Of a stretch of DNA of 64,000 nt, positions 44,078 through 52,476 are shown in pieces. Made by a program: the position numbers and the translations under genes. Each line of letters opens with the position of its first letter. Position 1 is the first letter of the stretch. The stretch comes from Treponema berlinense (lineage in GTDB: Bacteria > Spirochaetota > Spirochaetia > Treponematales > Treponemataceae): the NCBI RefSeq assembly GCF_900167025.1, contig NZ_FUXC01000008.1, positions 65,745 to 129,744 on the forward strand. The letters run 5' to 3'. The notes under the pieces are model-generated. The model worked only from the letters and a program-made list of their open reading frames with translations, did not search any database and was not told the DNA's origin.

Positions 44078-46795
44078 ATGAACTTTTTATATTACATTGT
44101 AATTTCACCGATTGAGACCATAGTTGATTGGGTTTTTAATTTTATTATAAATAAGATTAGTTCAGTAGGAATTATGGGCGCTGTTTTTGGTGTTAGCCTT
44201 GCAATAAATTTTCTTGCACTTCCGCTATATAATATTGCTGACAGTCTTCAAGAAAAAGAAAGAAAAATATCAAAATCTCTTGAACCACGGGTTAAAAAGA
44301 TTAAAAAAGCTTTTAAAGGCGATGAGCAGTTTATGATGCTTTCTGAATATTATCGCCAAAATAATTACCATCCGCTTTATGTTTTGAGGAGTTCTCTTTC
44401 CATATTGATTGAAATCCCATTTTTTATTGCTGCTTATCACTATCTTAGTAATAACGAAGTTTTGAAAGGTGCAAGTTTTTGGATTTTCAATGACCTTGGC
44501 GCTCCCGATGTTTTTTTGTCACTAAAATTAGGTTCCTTTGCTTTCGGAATTCATATTCTTCCAATTTTGATGACCATCATAAATTTCGTTAGTGGTGCGA
44601 TTTACACAAAAGATGCAACATTTCGTGAGAAAGTTCAGCTTTATGTAGTCGCAATTATTTTTCTTGTTCTTTTATATAATTCTCCAAGCGGATTAGTAAT
44701 CTACTGGATATTAAATAATATATTTTCTCTTTTTAAGAATATCGTAATGAAAATGAAAAATCCTGGAAAAATTGCACATATAATTATCAGTGCTATTTTC
44801 TGGGGAGTTGTTTTGTTTGTTCTTATAAAGCAAGGAAATATCTTTAAAAAAACTATAATTGTTTTGTTAGGTATTTTTGTTTCTTTATTTCCTGTTTTTT
44901 TTAAAGAAAGTCAAAAATTATTTTCTAAATTTATCGGAAAGCCTGAGAATTCTTGTTATATTCTCGTTCTTTCAGGAATTGGACTTGCCGTTTTGCTCGG
45001 TTTTACACTTTCTTCCAGTGTGATTTCTTCAAGTCCTGTAGAATTTTCTTTTTTAGGTGAAACAAAAAATCCTGTAAGTTATATTTGGTCTTCATTATTT
45101 GTTTTTACAGGATTATTTGTTTTTTGGCCTTGCACAATTTATAAAATGTTTGGAGAAAAGGTAAAAAATGTTTTACCATGTCTTTTTTTTGTTCTTTTTA
45201 TTTGTGTTTTATCGAATGTCTATATTTTCAAATATAACTATGGAAATTTGAGTGTAAATTTTACTCTTGAAAATGACAAGGTTCTAAAAAATTATTCAGT
45301 CTTTTTTATGCTTTTTCCTTTAATTATTTTTATAATGGCTTTGTCTATCTATTTGTTTTCTATGAAAAAAAATAAGATGATAATTCTTCAAATTTGTCTT
45401 TTTTCCATGATATTGGCAGAAACTGGGCTTGGCTTTATAAAAATGAACTATATAAAAAAAGTATTTATTGCTCATTCTGCAAACCATGAAAAAAATATTG
45501 CAGAAACAGATTCTTTGAATAGAATTGAAAAAATATACCATCTTTCAAAAACAAAGAAAAATGTGATTGTCCTTTTTCTTGATCGTGCGATCAACTCTTT
45601 CTTTCCAGAGTTTTTAGAAGCAAATCCTGATAAAAAACACTCTTTTAAAGGTTTTACTTATTATCCAAATACATTAAGTTTTTCAACTCATACGTCTCTA
45701 GCGTCCCCTGCAATGATGGGAGGATATGAGTATTCTCCGAGCGAAATAAACGAAAGAAAAGATGAACTTCTTCGTGAAAAACACAATGAAGCTATTTTAA
45801 TGCTTCCTAAACTCTTTATGGATGCAGGGTATTCAGTAACAGTTTCTGATCCGCCATGGTGCAACTATGCGCATGAACAGGATTTAACTCCATTTGAAAA
45901 ATATCCTCAGATGCACGCTTATTCTACTTTTGGTAAATACACAGACCTTTATTTTAAGGAAATTGGAATGAAAGGTGGCGTTGCAAATAATGATGCTGAT
46001 ATTATCTGTCGTAAGGAAATAAGGAATTTTCTCGTTCTTCAGGCTTTGTATCCGCCGTTGCGTTCTACTTTTTATCGGCTTTGTATAGCATTTGATCAAA
46101 GAGATGACAGAAACTATTACAACATATTCTCAAGTCTTTATTATCTTGATAAGCAGACAGATTTTTCTTCAGAAACAGACAACTATCTCTTTATTGATTC
46201 TGATACTCCTCATGAGCCACATAATTTAACAGACGATTTATTAAAAATTTCAGAAGAAAAAGCAAGTTTTGAAAAATCTCATTATATGGTCAATGCCGCA
46301 GCTTTGACACAAGTCGCGAAATTTCTTGATTATTTAAAAGAAAATGATGTTTATGATAATACAAGAATTATAATAGTTGCAGACCATGGGGCAGGCTTAA
46401 AAACAAAAGCATTTAGGAATTTTGATAATCCTGAAATTCCTGCGTTTTATAATCCGCTTCTCATGTTTAAGGATTTTAATTCAAGAAACGATTTAATTTC
46501 AGACTCTTCGTTTATGATGAATGCCGATGCTCCTTTTCTCGCAATTCAAAATATGAAGAGTGAAAAATTTGATAAAAATCCATTTACAGGAAAAAAACTT
46601 GTTCAGAAAAAAAATGAAGGAGTTGTACTTTATCCGCTTTCAAATGGAGAACATCATGCCGACCAGCTCTTAAAAAAGACTCAGTTTACTTTAGATGAAA
46701 AAAGAGGTTGGTTTGTAAAAGATAATATTTTTAACCCAGAAAATTGGATTTCACTATCAGAATACAATAAGAAAATCAATGGAGAAAAAAGATAA
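44078..46795 (+). CDS. YidC/Oxa1-like membrane domain fused to LtaS/sulfatase-superfamily domain, copy 3
   Basis: The 905-residue third paralogue is on the plus strand. The YidC-like part shows ILIEIPFFIAAYHYL and SPSGLVIYWILNNIFSL, with N44 at the position of the insertase groove Arg. Extra membrane helices follow, then the phosphatase/sulfatase-fold domain with FLDRAINS, STHTSLAS, DTPHEP and VADHGAG, and the shared C-terminal motif WFVKDNIFNPENW. No homopolymer tract is present. It starts the operon with tagF copy 2, the DltD-like and the DltB-like genes, and its stop overlaps tagF by one base. That pairs it with phosphodiester polymer synthesis and decoration. Confidence 0.85.
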   Translation: MNFLYYIVISPIETIVDWVFNFIINKISSVGIMGAVFGVSLAINFLALPLYNIADSLQEKERKISKSLEPRVKKIKKAFKGDEQFMMLSEYYRQNNYHPLYVLRSSLSILIEIPFFIAAYHYLSNNEVLKGASFWIFNDLGAPDVFLSLKLGSFAFGIHILPILMTIINFVSGAIYTKDATFREKVQLYVVAIIFLVLLYNSPSGLVIYWILNNIFSLFKNIVMKMKNPGKIAHIIISAIFWGVVLFVLIKQGNIFKKTIIVLLGIFVSLFPVFFKESQKLFSKFIGKPENSCYILVLSGIGLAVLLGFTLSSSVISSSPVEFSFLGETKNPVSYIWSSLFVFTGLFVFWPCTIYKMFGEKVKNVLPCLFFVLFICVLSNVYIFKYNYGNLSVNFTLENDKVLKNYSVFFMLFPLIIFIMALSIYLFSMKKNKMIILQICLFSMILAETGLGFIKMNYIKKVFIAHSANHEKNIAETDSLNRIEKIYHLSKTKKNVIVLFLDRAINSFFPEFLEANPDKKHSFKGFTYYPNTLSFSTHTSLASPAMMGGYEYSPSEINERKDELLREKHNEAILMLPKLFMDAGYSVTVSDPPWCNYAHEQDLTPFEKYPQMHAYSTFGKYTDLYFKEIGMKGGVANNDADIICRKEIRNFLVLQALYPPLRSTFYRLCIAFDQRDDRNYYNIFSSLYYLDKQTDFSSETDNYLFIDSDTPHEPHNLTDDLLKISEEKASFEKSHYMVNAAALTQVAKFLDYLKENDVYDNTRIIIVADHGAGLKTKAFRNFDNPEIPAFYNPLLMFKDFNSRNDLISDSSFMMNADAPFLAIQNMKSEKFDKNPFTGKKLVQKKNEGVVLYPLSNGEHHADQLLKKTQFTLDEKRGWFVKDNIFNPENWISLSEYNKKINGEKR

Positions 46796-48036
46796 TGTCA
46801 GTACAGTTTTTGCCTCTTTATATTGACCCAGGTACAGGAAGTATGCTTTTTTCGCTTTTTATAGGAATTGCAGCAGCAGCTTCTTTTGCACTTCGCGCAC
46901 TTTATCTAAGATTGAAATTTTTATTTTCCGGTGGAAAAACTGATAGAAATTCGGATTCGAAAAATATCCAGATTGTGATTTTTAGTGATCATAAGCGATA
47001 TTGGAATGTCTTTGAGCCAATTTGTGACGAATTTGAGCAACATAAAAAAAATATTGTTTATTATACTGCTAGTCCTGATGATCCAGCGTTACTAAAAAAA
47101 TATAATTATGTTCACACAGAATATTTAGGCGAAAAAAACAAGCCATTTGCAAAACTTAATTTTCTTCATGCAGATATAGTGCTTGCAACAACTCCCGGAC
47201 TCGATGTCTACCAATGGAAAAGAAGCAAATTTGTAAAGTTGTATATTCATATTCCTCATTCGGTTTCTGATTTATGTGGTTACAGAATGTTTGGACTTGA
47301 TCATTATGATGTTGTTCTTGGCACAGGATTGAACCAGCTTCCTTCATTGAGAAAAATTGAAAAACTTCGTCCAGCGATAAAAGAAAAAGAATTCTCTGTT
47401 GTTGGATGTACATATCTTGATTCTATGAAAAACCGTTTGGAATCTTTTTCTAAAGATGAGCCGCATCAGAAAAAAGTTGTACTTGTTGCTCCTTCTTGGG
47501 GAAAAAGTAGCATACTTTCAAAATTTGGCAATAAATTTCTTGAATCTTTAAGTAATACTGGGTATGAAATAATAATTCGTCCTCATCCTCAGTCAATTGT
47601 CAGTGAGCAGAATATGCTAAGACCTCTTCAGGAAAAATATTCTGATTTTGAATGGAATTATGACAATGACAATTTTGATGTCTTAAAAAGGGCGGACATT
47701 ATGATTACTGATTTTTCAGGTGTAATGTTTGATTATGCTCTTGTTTTTGACAAACCTTTTATCTATGCTGATACAAAATTTGATAAATCACCTTATGATA
47801 TTGATTGGCTTGAAGAATCTTTATGGGAACTTCAAATTCTTACTAAGATTGGTGTTCAGTTAAAAGAAGAGCAGTTCCCTCAAATAAAAGAAATAATAGC
47901 GAGTACAATAGAAAATACAGATTTGCAATCGGCAAGAAATGAAGTAAGAGATATGGCTTGGCAAAAAAGAGGCAAGGCTGCTTCTGAAGTTTATAACTTT
48001 TTACTGAAAAAATTACAGAAATTAGAAACCAATTAA
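46795..48036 (+). CDS. TagF/TagB-like CDP-glycerol glycerophosphotransferase, copy 2
   Basis: The 413-residue paralogue of copy 1 has the same N-terminal YIDPGTGSMLFS membrane segment, histidines in YIHIPHSVSD and IIRPHPQS, and IMITDFSGVMFDY. It would polymerise an alcohol phosphate from a CDP donor. It overlaps the YidC-sulfatase copy 3 stop (TAATG), with GGAG 10 bases upstream, so the two products are co-translated. Confidence 0.88.
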   Translation: MSVQFLPLYIDPGTGSMLFSLFIGIAAAASFALRALYLRLKFLFSGGKTDRNSDSKNIQIVIFSDHKRYWNVFEPICDEFEQHKKNIVYYTASPDDPALLKKYNYVHTEYLGEKNKPFAKLNFLHADIVLATTPGLDVYQWKRSKFVKLYIHIPHSVSDLCGYRMFGLDHYDVVLGTGLNQLPSLRKIEKLRPAIKEKEFSVVGCTYLDSMKNRLESFSKDEPHQKKVVLVAPSWGKSSILSKFGNKFLESLSNTGYEIIIRPHPQSIVSEQNMLRPLQEKYSDFEWNYDNDNFDVLKRADIMITDFSGVMFDYALVFDKPFIYADTKFDKSPYDIDWLEESLWELQILTKIGVQLKEEQFPQIKEIIASTIENTDLQSARNEVRDMAWQKRGKAASEVYNFLLKKLQKLETN

Positions 48037-48057
48037 TTAATAATATAGGAAATGTTT

Positions 48058-49368
48058 ATGTCAAATAAAATCAGAATATCGTTAAAAATTACAGTTTTTA
48101 TTGCGATTTTTTTCTTGATAACTAATGTTCTTGCTTTTTTAATAAGAGATGAATCTAGTGCTTATACAAGAATTTGGATGCATGAACTTTTTACTGAAAA
48201 AAATGTAGATATTCTTTATTGTGGTGCTTCTCATGTAAGCCATGGTATTACACCAAAGGTTGCTGACAAGATATGGGGGAAAAACAACTTTTCTACAGGT
48301 TCTGCAGGACAAAATATAGAGGGCACTTATGCAGTTTTGCGTCAAGCGATAAAGTTGCATAAACTTCAAAGAGTTTTTCTTGAACTAGACTTTGCTGTTG
48401 CAACTTATACACCAGTAAAAGAAAAAACAGGTTTTAAATCTGAATATTCAATAGCACATTATATTCGCGATCCAAAAATAAAATTTGATTATTACAGAAC
48501 TATGTCTACACCAAAATATTATATAAATACTTTGCTTCCTATAGGAAAAGATAAGCATATGTCCCTTAATCCAAAAGATTTGTTGCATAGGTACAAGTCG
48601 TTTATCAATGGAGACTATTTTAATTATGTTTATAAGGATAAGGATGCAGATTACGATGGCAAAGGTTGCCTGCTTGATAAAAGACCTGTAAAAAACGGCA
48701 CTTTTTCAAATTATTATGACGAAGGAGCTATACGAATCGATAGAATAAGTGATGACTGGAAAAACACGATTGATAAAATTATAAAACTTTGTAAGGAAAA
48801 CGACATAGAGCTCACAATGTATTCAATGCCTTGCTCTGATTTTTATCTTGCTGAAAAAGGAAATTATGATGAATATTATACTTTTGTAAAAAACTTCTGC
48901 AGAGAACGAGGTTTCAATTATTACGATTTCAATCTTGCAAAAGAAAAATATCTCAGGTTGTTTGATGAAGATTTTCATGACGATAATCACTTGAGCGGTC
49001 TTGGTGTATATAAATATACAAAATCAATGTGTGATTATTTTGTAGGAAATATTCCTTGCGATGATATGTTCTATGATTCTTATGCAGATAAGTTAAAGGC
49101 TCAAGAAGACAGAATTTTTGGGCTTGTAATAAAGCCTACAAATGATAAAAAAGCTGTGACAATTACCCCGATGGTAAATCATGTTTCGGAAAATAGAATT
49201 TCTTATGATATAGAAGCTTTTTATGATGGGAAAAATCATATTTTAGAAAAAGGTACTTCAAAAAATTTTATAACTCTGCCGAAGGGAAAATCTGGAGAAC
49301 TTGTCGTAACTGCTTATCTTGACGGCATAATGGCAAACAAAGCGACCGAATATTTTATATCTTTTTAA
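48058..49368 (+). CDS. DltD-like SGNH-fold membrane-anchored protein
   Basis: The 436-residue protein has one N-terminal membrane segment (ITVFIAIFFLITNVLAFLI, about residues 11-29) and an SGNH/AlgX/DltD-like domain outside the membrane. The nucleophile block is CGASHVSHGI and the Asp-His end block DDNHLSGLG. DltD hands the aminoacyl group to the outer polymer. ATG 48058 fits the AGGA spacing better than ATG 48052. It lies between tagF copy 2 and the MBOAT gene, as expected for polymer decoration. A carbohydrate esterase or acetyltransferase role is possible. Confidence 0.8.
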   Translation: MSNKIRISLKITVFIAIFFLITNVLAFLIRDESSAYTRIWMHELFTEKNVDILYCGASHVSHGITPKVADKIWGKNNFSTGSAGQNIEGTYAVLRQAIKLHKLQRVFLELDFAVATYTPVKEKTGFKSEYSIAHYIRDPKIKFDYYRTMSTPKYYINTLLPIGKDKHMSLNPKDLLHRYKSFINGDYFNYVYKDKDADYDGKGCLLDKRPVKNGTFSNYYDEGAIRIDRISDDWKNTIDKIIKLCKENDIELTMYSMPCSDFYLAEKGNYDEYYTFVKNFCRERGFNYYDFNLAKEKYLRLFDEDFHDDNHLSGLGVYKYTKSMCDYFVGNIPCDDMFYDSYADKLKAQEDRIFGLVIKPTNDKKAVTITPMVNHVSENRISYDIEAFYDGKNHILEKGTSKNFITLPKGKSGELVVTAYLDGIMANKATEYFISF

Positions 49369-49384
49369 TTAATAGGAATTTTAT

Positions 49385-50938
49385 ATGACATTACTTTCTA
49401 ATACATTTGCAATATTTATTCTAGCAACACTTGCTGTTTATTATCTTTGTCCTAAAAAAAATCAATGGATTTGTCTTCTTACGGCAAGCATCGTTTTTTA
49501 TGCTTTCAGTGGTGTAGGAAATTTTATATTTATATTAGGTTCTTCGCTTGTAACATTTTTTGCCGCAAAGATTGTTGCAAAAATGAATAATGACTTAAAA
49601 ACAAAAAAATTAACTTTTGATAAAGAAACTTTTAAAATAATAAAGCACAGCATTCAGAATAAAAAAAGGTTGGTTCTTGTTGGAATGTTGTTTTTGAATA
49701 TTGGAATATTATTTTACCTGAAATATTGGCGTGTGCTTATTGGTTCAAAAACACTTCTTTTACCGCTTGGAATTTCCTATTATACACTTCAAGCAATCGG
49801 TTATTTTATGGACGTTTATAACGCAAAAATTGAAAAAGAAACAAATTTTGCAAAATTTTTTCTTTTCATATCATTTTTTCCTCAGCTTATAATGGGTCCA
49901 ATAAATCGTTATGGAATTCAAGGAGAACAGCTAAAAAAAGAACATAAATTTGATTTTGAAAATATAAAACATGGAACTATGCTTGTTCTCTTTGGGGCCA
50001 TGAAAAAATATGTGGTTGCGAATCTTTTAGTCACGAAAATTTCTGCAATTCTTGATAAAAATTATGATGGACTACCTGGATGTGTTATTTTATTTGCAAT
50101 TCTTATGTATTCAGTTTATCAATACGCTGATTTTTGTGGCGGAATAGATATGTTCATGGGAGTTGCAGAACTTTTTGGAATAAAAATGCAGCCAAATTTT
50201 AAGCAGCCATATTTCTCTGTAAGTATTGCTAATTTTTGGCAACGCTGGCATATAAGTTTAGGACAATGGATGAGAGATTATGTTTTTTATCCTTTTGCCC
50301 TTACGAAAATGATGGGAAATCTTGGAAAATGGTGTGCAAGCCATCTTGGAAAACATTTTGGCCGTGTTCTTCCTGCATGTATCGCAAATATCTTAGTTTT
50401 CATGTTGGTTGGTATATGGCACGGTCCAGAACTTCATTTTTTTGTTTGGGGACTTTATAATGGTCTTTTGATTGCATTGAGTGATATTTTAAAGCCTGCC
50501 TTCAAAAAAATGAATGAATTTCTTCATATAAATGAAAAAGCTAAATGGTTTCATTTATTCAGAATTATAAGAACATTTATTCTCGTAAATATTGGATGGT
50601 ATTTTGATAGAATTGAAAATGTAAAGCAGAGTTTTATATATTTAAAAGATACATTTGTGAATTTTGGAAATCCTATTATTCTTACATCAAAGTCTTATCT
50701 CAGAAGTATAATAGGGGCTATTTCAAACTTTGAATCACATATTATTCTAATATTTATAGGAACCTTAATAATTTTTGTTATCAGTCTTTTTAAAGAAAAC
50801 AAGATTGATGTTTATAAGGCTATTCAGAAAAAAAATATTGCAATAAGGTGGAGCGCATACTATTTTCTGATGATTCTTGTGATTCTTTCGTTTACTTTCA
50901 GTTCTGGCGACACAGGTTTTATGTACGCTCAATATTGA
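49385..50938 (+). CDS. MBOAT-family O-acyltransferase (DltB/AlgI-like)
   Basis: The 517-residue multi-pass protein has MBOAT hallmarks: NFWQRWHISLGQWMRDYVFYP and the catalytic-His region VGIWHGPELHFFVWG. DltB moves an acyl group from a carrier protein across the membrane, and AlgI acetylates alginate. The adenylation enzyme and carrier protein found downstream on the other strand favour the DltB-like role. Start ATG 49385 follows TAGGAATTTTAT. It ends the plus-strand operon, facing a bidirectional terminator. Confidence 0.92.
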   Translation: MTLLSNTFAIFILATLAVYYLCPKKNQWICLLTASIVFYAFSGVGNFIFILGSSLVTFFAAKIVAKMNNDLKTKKLTFDKETFKIIKHSIQNKKRLVLVGMLFLNIGILFYLKYWRVLIGSKTLLLPLGISYYTLQAIGYFMDVYNAKIEKETNFAKFFLFISFFPQLIMGPINRYGIQGEQLKKEHKFDFENIKHGTMLVLFGAMKKYVVANLLVTKISAILDKNYDGLPGCVILFAILMYSVYQYADFCGGIDMFMGVAELFGIKMQPNFKQPYFSVSIANFWQRWHISLGQWMRDYVFYPFALTKMMGNLGKWCASHLGKHFGRVLPACIANILVFMLVGIWHGPELHFFVWGLYNGLLIALSDILKPAFKKMNEFLHINEKAKWFHLFRIIRTFILVNIGWYFDRIENVKQSFIYLKDTFVNFGNPIILTSKSYLRSIIGAISNFESHIILIFIGTLIIFVISLFKENKIDVYKAIQKKNIAIRWSAYYFLMILVILSFTFSSGDTGFMYAQY

Positions 50939-50940
50939 AA

Positions 50941-50980
50941 AAAATCCCTCCAAAAAATTTATTTTTTGGAGGGATTTTGA
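50941..50980. terminator. Strong bidirectional terminator
   Basis: A perfect 17-bp stem (50941-50957 with 50962-50978) with a TTTA loop and A/T ends works for both the MBOAT gene (plus) and the carrier-protein gene (minus). Confidence 0.93.
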
Positions 50981-51022
50981 CTTTTATAATTCTACATACT
51001 AAACAGACCGTCTATTTGTTTT

Positions 51023-51244
51023 TTACTGCAATTTTTGAATCATAGACCAAAGTGCTTCTGCAGAGTTGAAGTTTTCTGGAAGAATTTCCGCTGGTGAAAT
51101 TTCAATGTCAAAAGTATCTTGCAGTTGTCCAATAAGTTGAACTATATCGAATGAATCTAGAATTGCATTGTCAATAAGTCCTTTTTCTGTCTCAAAATCT
51201 ACATCTGGTTTGAGTTCTGTTAAGATGTTCATTAATTTTTCCAT
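51023..51244 (-). CDS. Acyl/aminoacyl carrier protein, DltC-like
   Basis: The 73-residue carrier protein has the phosphopantetheine attachment serine in LDSFDIVQL, just as in DltC and ACP proteins. It would carry the group activated by the adenylation enzyme as a thioester. GGAG is 7 bases before ATG 51244. It lies 55 bases after the decarboxylase stop on the same strand. Confidence 0.92.
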   Translation of the reverse strand: MEKLMNILTELKPDVDFETEKGLIDNAILDSFDIVQLIGQLQDTFDIEISPAEILPENFNSAEALWSMIQKLQ

Positions 51245-51299
51245 AATAATTCTCCAAAATATAATTTATTACTAAAAACCATTGGTTTTTAGGAGTTTC

Positions 51300-52466
51300 C
51301 TAAGAGTTAAAATTAAAGGTTTCTATTGTGCTTCTGAGCAATTCATAGGAATCATTGTTTTTTAAAACTATTGCTGGAAGTGGGTGGCTTAAAAAAAGAT
51401 AGATTCCTTCTGTTACAGAATATGCTCCGATGTCATTGAAAACTAGTGTATCACCGACAGCTGGAGATAAAAGCGGAAGTTTTCTAATAACAATATCTGC
51501 CGTTGTGCATAGACTTCCAGCAATAGTATAGTTCTCTATATCTGTGTCATTCAACTGAGTCTGTGCAATATGTTCAACTTTTGGTGTTTTCATTCCCATT
51601 ATCTGACCATAATAGTTGATATGATTTATCCCACCATCAATTATAATATATTTATTGTTTGTTTCTTCATCAGTTTTTATATCCATTATTTGTGTGCAGT
51701 ATTTTCCACATGGACTTGCAATAAAACGACCAAGTTCAATTACATAATTGTATTTTGAATTTTCTATAAGAGCAGAAAATTCTTTTAAATTTTCGAAATT
51801 TAGGATTTCTTCAGAATTTGAAAAATAATCATAGCCAAGCCCCGGACCATATTCTATTGAGTCAAAAAAAATACCTGTTTTTTTCTGCAATTCTGTACAA
51901 AATGATTCAATAAAAGTTATCTCTTCTGATATTTTCGTTATTTTTTTCTGAGTACCGGTAAAAAAATGAATTCCTCGAATCTTTATGTTAGAATAATCTT
52001 TAAGTTTTTCGATGCATTCATAGATATCTGATTGGCTCATTCCGAACTGGTTTCCGCTTGTAAGGCGAATAATAACATCTTGACTACGATATTCTTCGGT
52101 GTCTACGACGTAGAGCAAATATTCAAGATGTGCTTTTGATTCTAATGTTATCGTATTCACACCCATTTTATAGGCACGCCTTATATCATCTTCAGTTTTG
52201 CAGACTCCAGAAAAAACAATCTTTTTAGGCGCAACTTTATATTTTTGACAAATGCTCAATTCTCCAGGAGAGCAAACTTCAAATAGAATATCTTCATCTT
52301 TCAACGCTTTTAATAAAAAGGTGTTTGCTTTTATTGCATAACATAGTTTTACGTTGCAACCAAGTTCCTTTTTAATTTCTTGAACACGTTTTATAGCTTT
52401 TTGGGCATCAAAAATATACAACGGTGAGCCATATTTTTTTACAAGCAAAGAAAATTCAGAATCCAT
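51300..52466 (-). CDS. Fold-type III PLP decarboxylase (DapDC/ODC-like)
   Basis: The 388-residue enzyme resembles diaminopimelate and ornithine decarboxylases. The PLP lysine is K46 in YAIKAN, the phosphate-binding glycine run is GPGLGYDY, and ELGR and the active-site cysteine in GSLCTTADI follow. The group also contains BtrK, which decarboxylates a glutamyl group bound to a carrier protein. Placement between a carrier-protein gene and an adenylation gene suggests a similar carrier-linked substrate. Start ATG 52466 is chosen for AGGAT 7 bases upstream; a longer frame to 52550 overlaps the adenylation gene. A racemase or free amino-acid decarboxylase is the alternative. Confidence 0.85.
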   Translation of the reverse strand: MDSEFSLLVKKYGSPLYIFDAQKAIKRVQEIKKELGCNVKLCYAIKANTFLLKALKDEDILFEVCSPGELSICQKYKVAPKKIVFSGVCKTEDDIRRAYKMGVNTITLESKAHLEYLLYVVDTEEYRSQDVIIRLTSGNQFGMSQSDIYECIEKLKDYSNIKIRGIHFFTGTQKKITKISEEITFIESFCTELQKKTGIFFDSIEYGPGLGYDYFSNSEEILNFENLKEFSALIENSKYNYVIELGRFIASPCGKYCTQIMDIKTDEETNNKYIIIDGGINHINYYGQIMGMKTPKVEHIAQTQLNDTDIENYTIAGSLCTTADIVIRKLPLLSPAVGDTLVFNDIGAYSVTEGIYLFLSHPLPAIVLKNNDSYELLRSTIETFNFNS

Positions 52467-52476
52467 TTTATATCCT

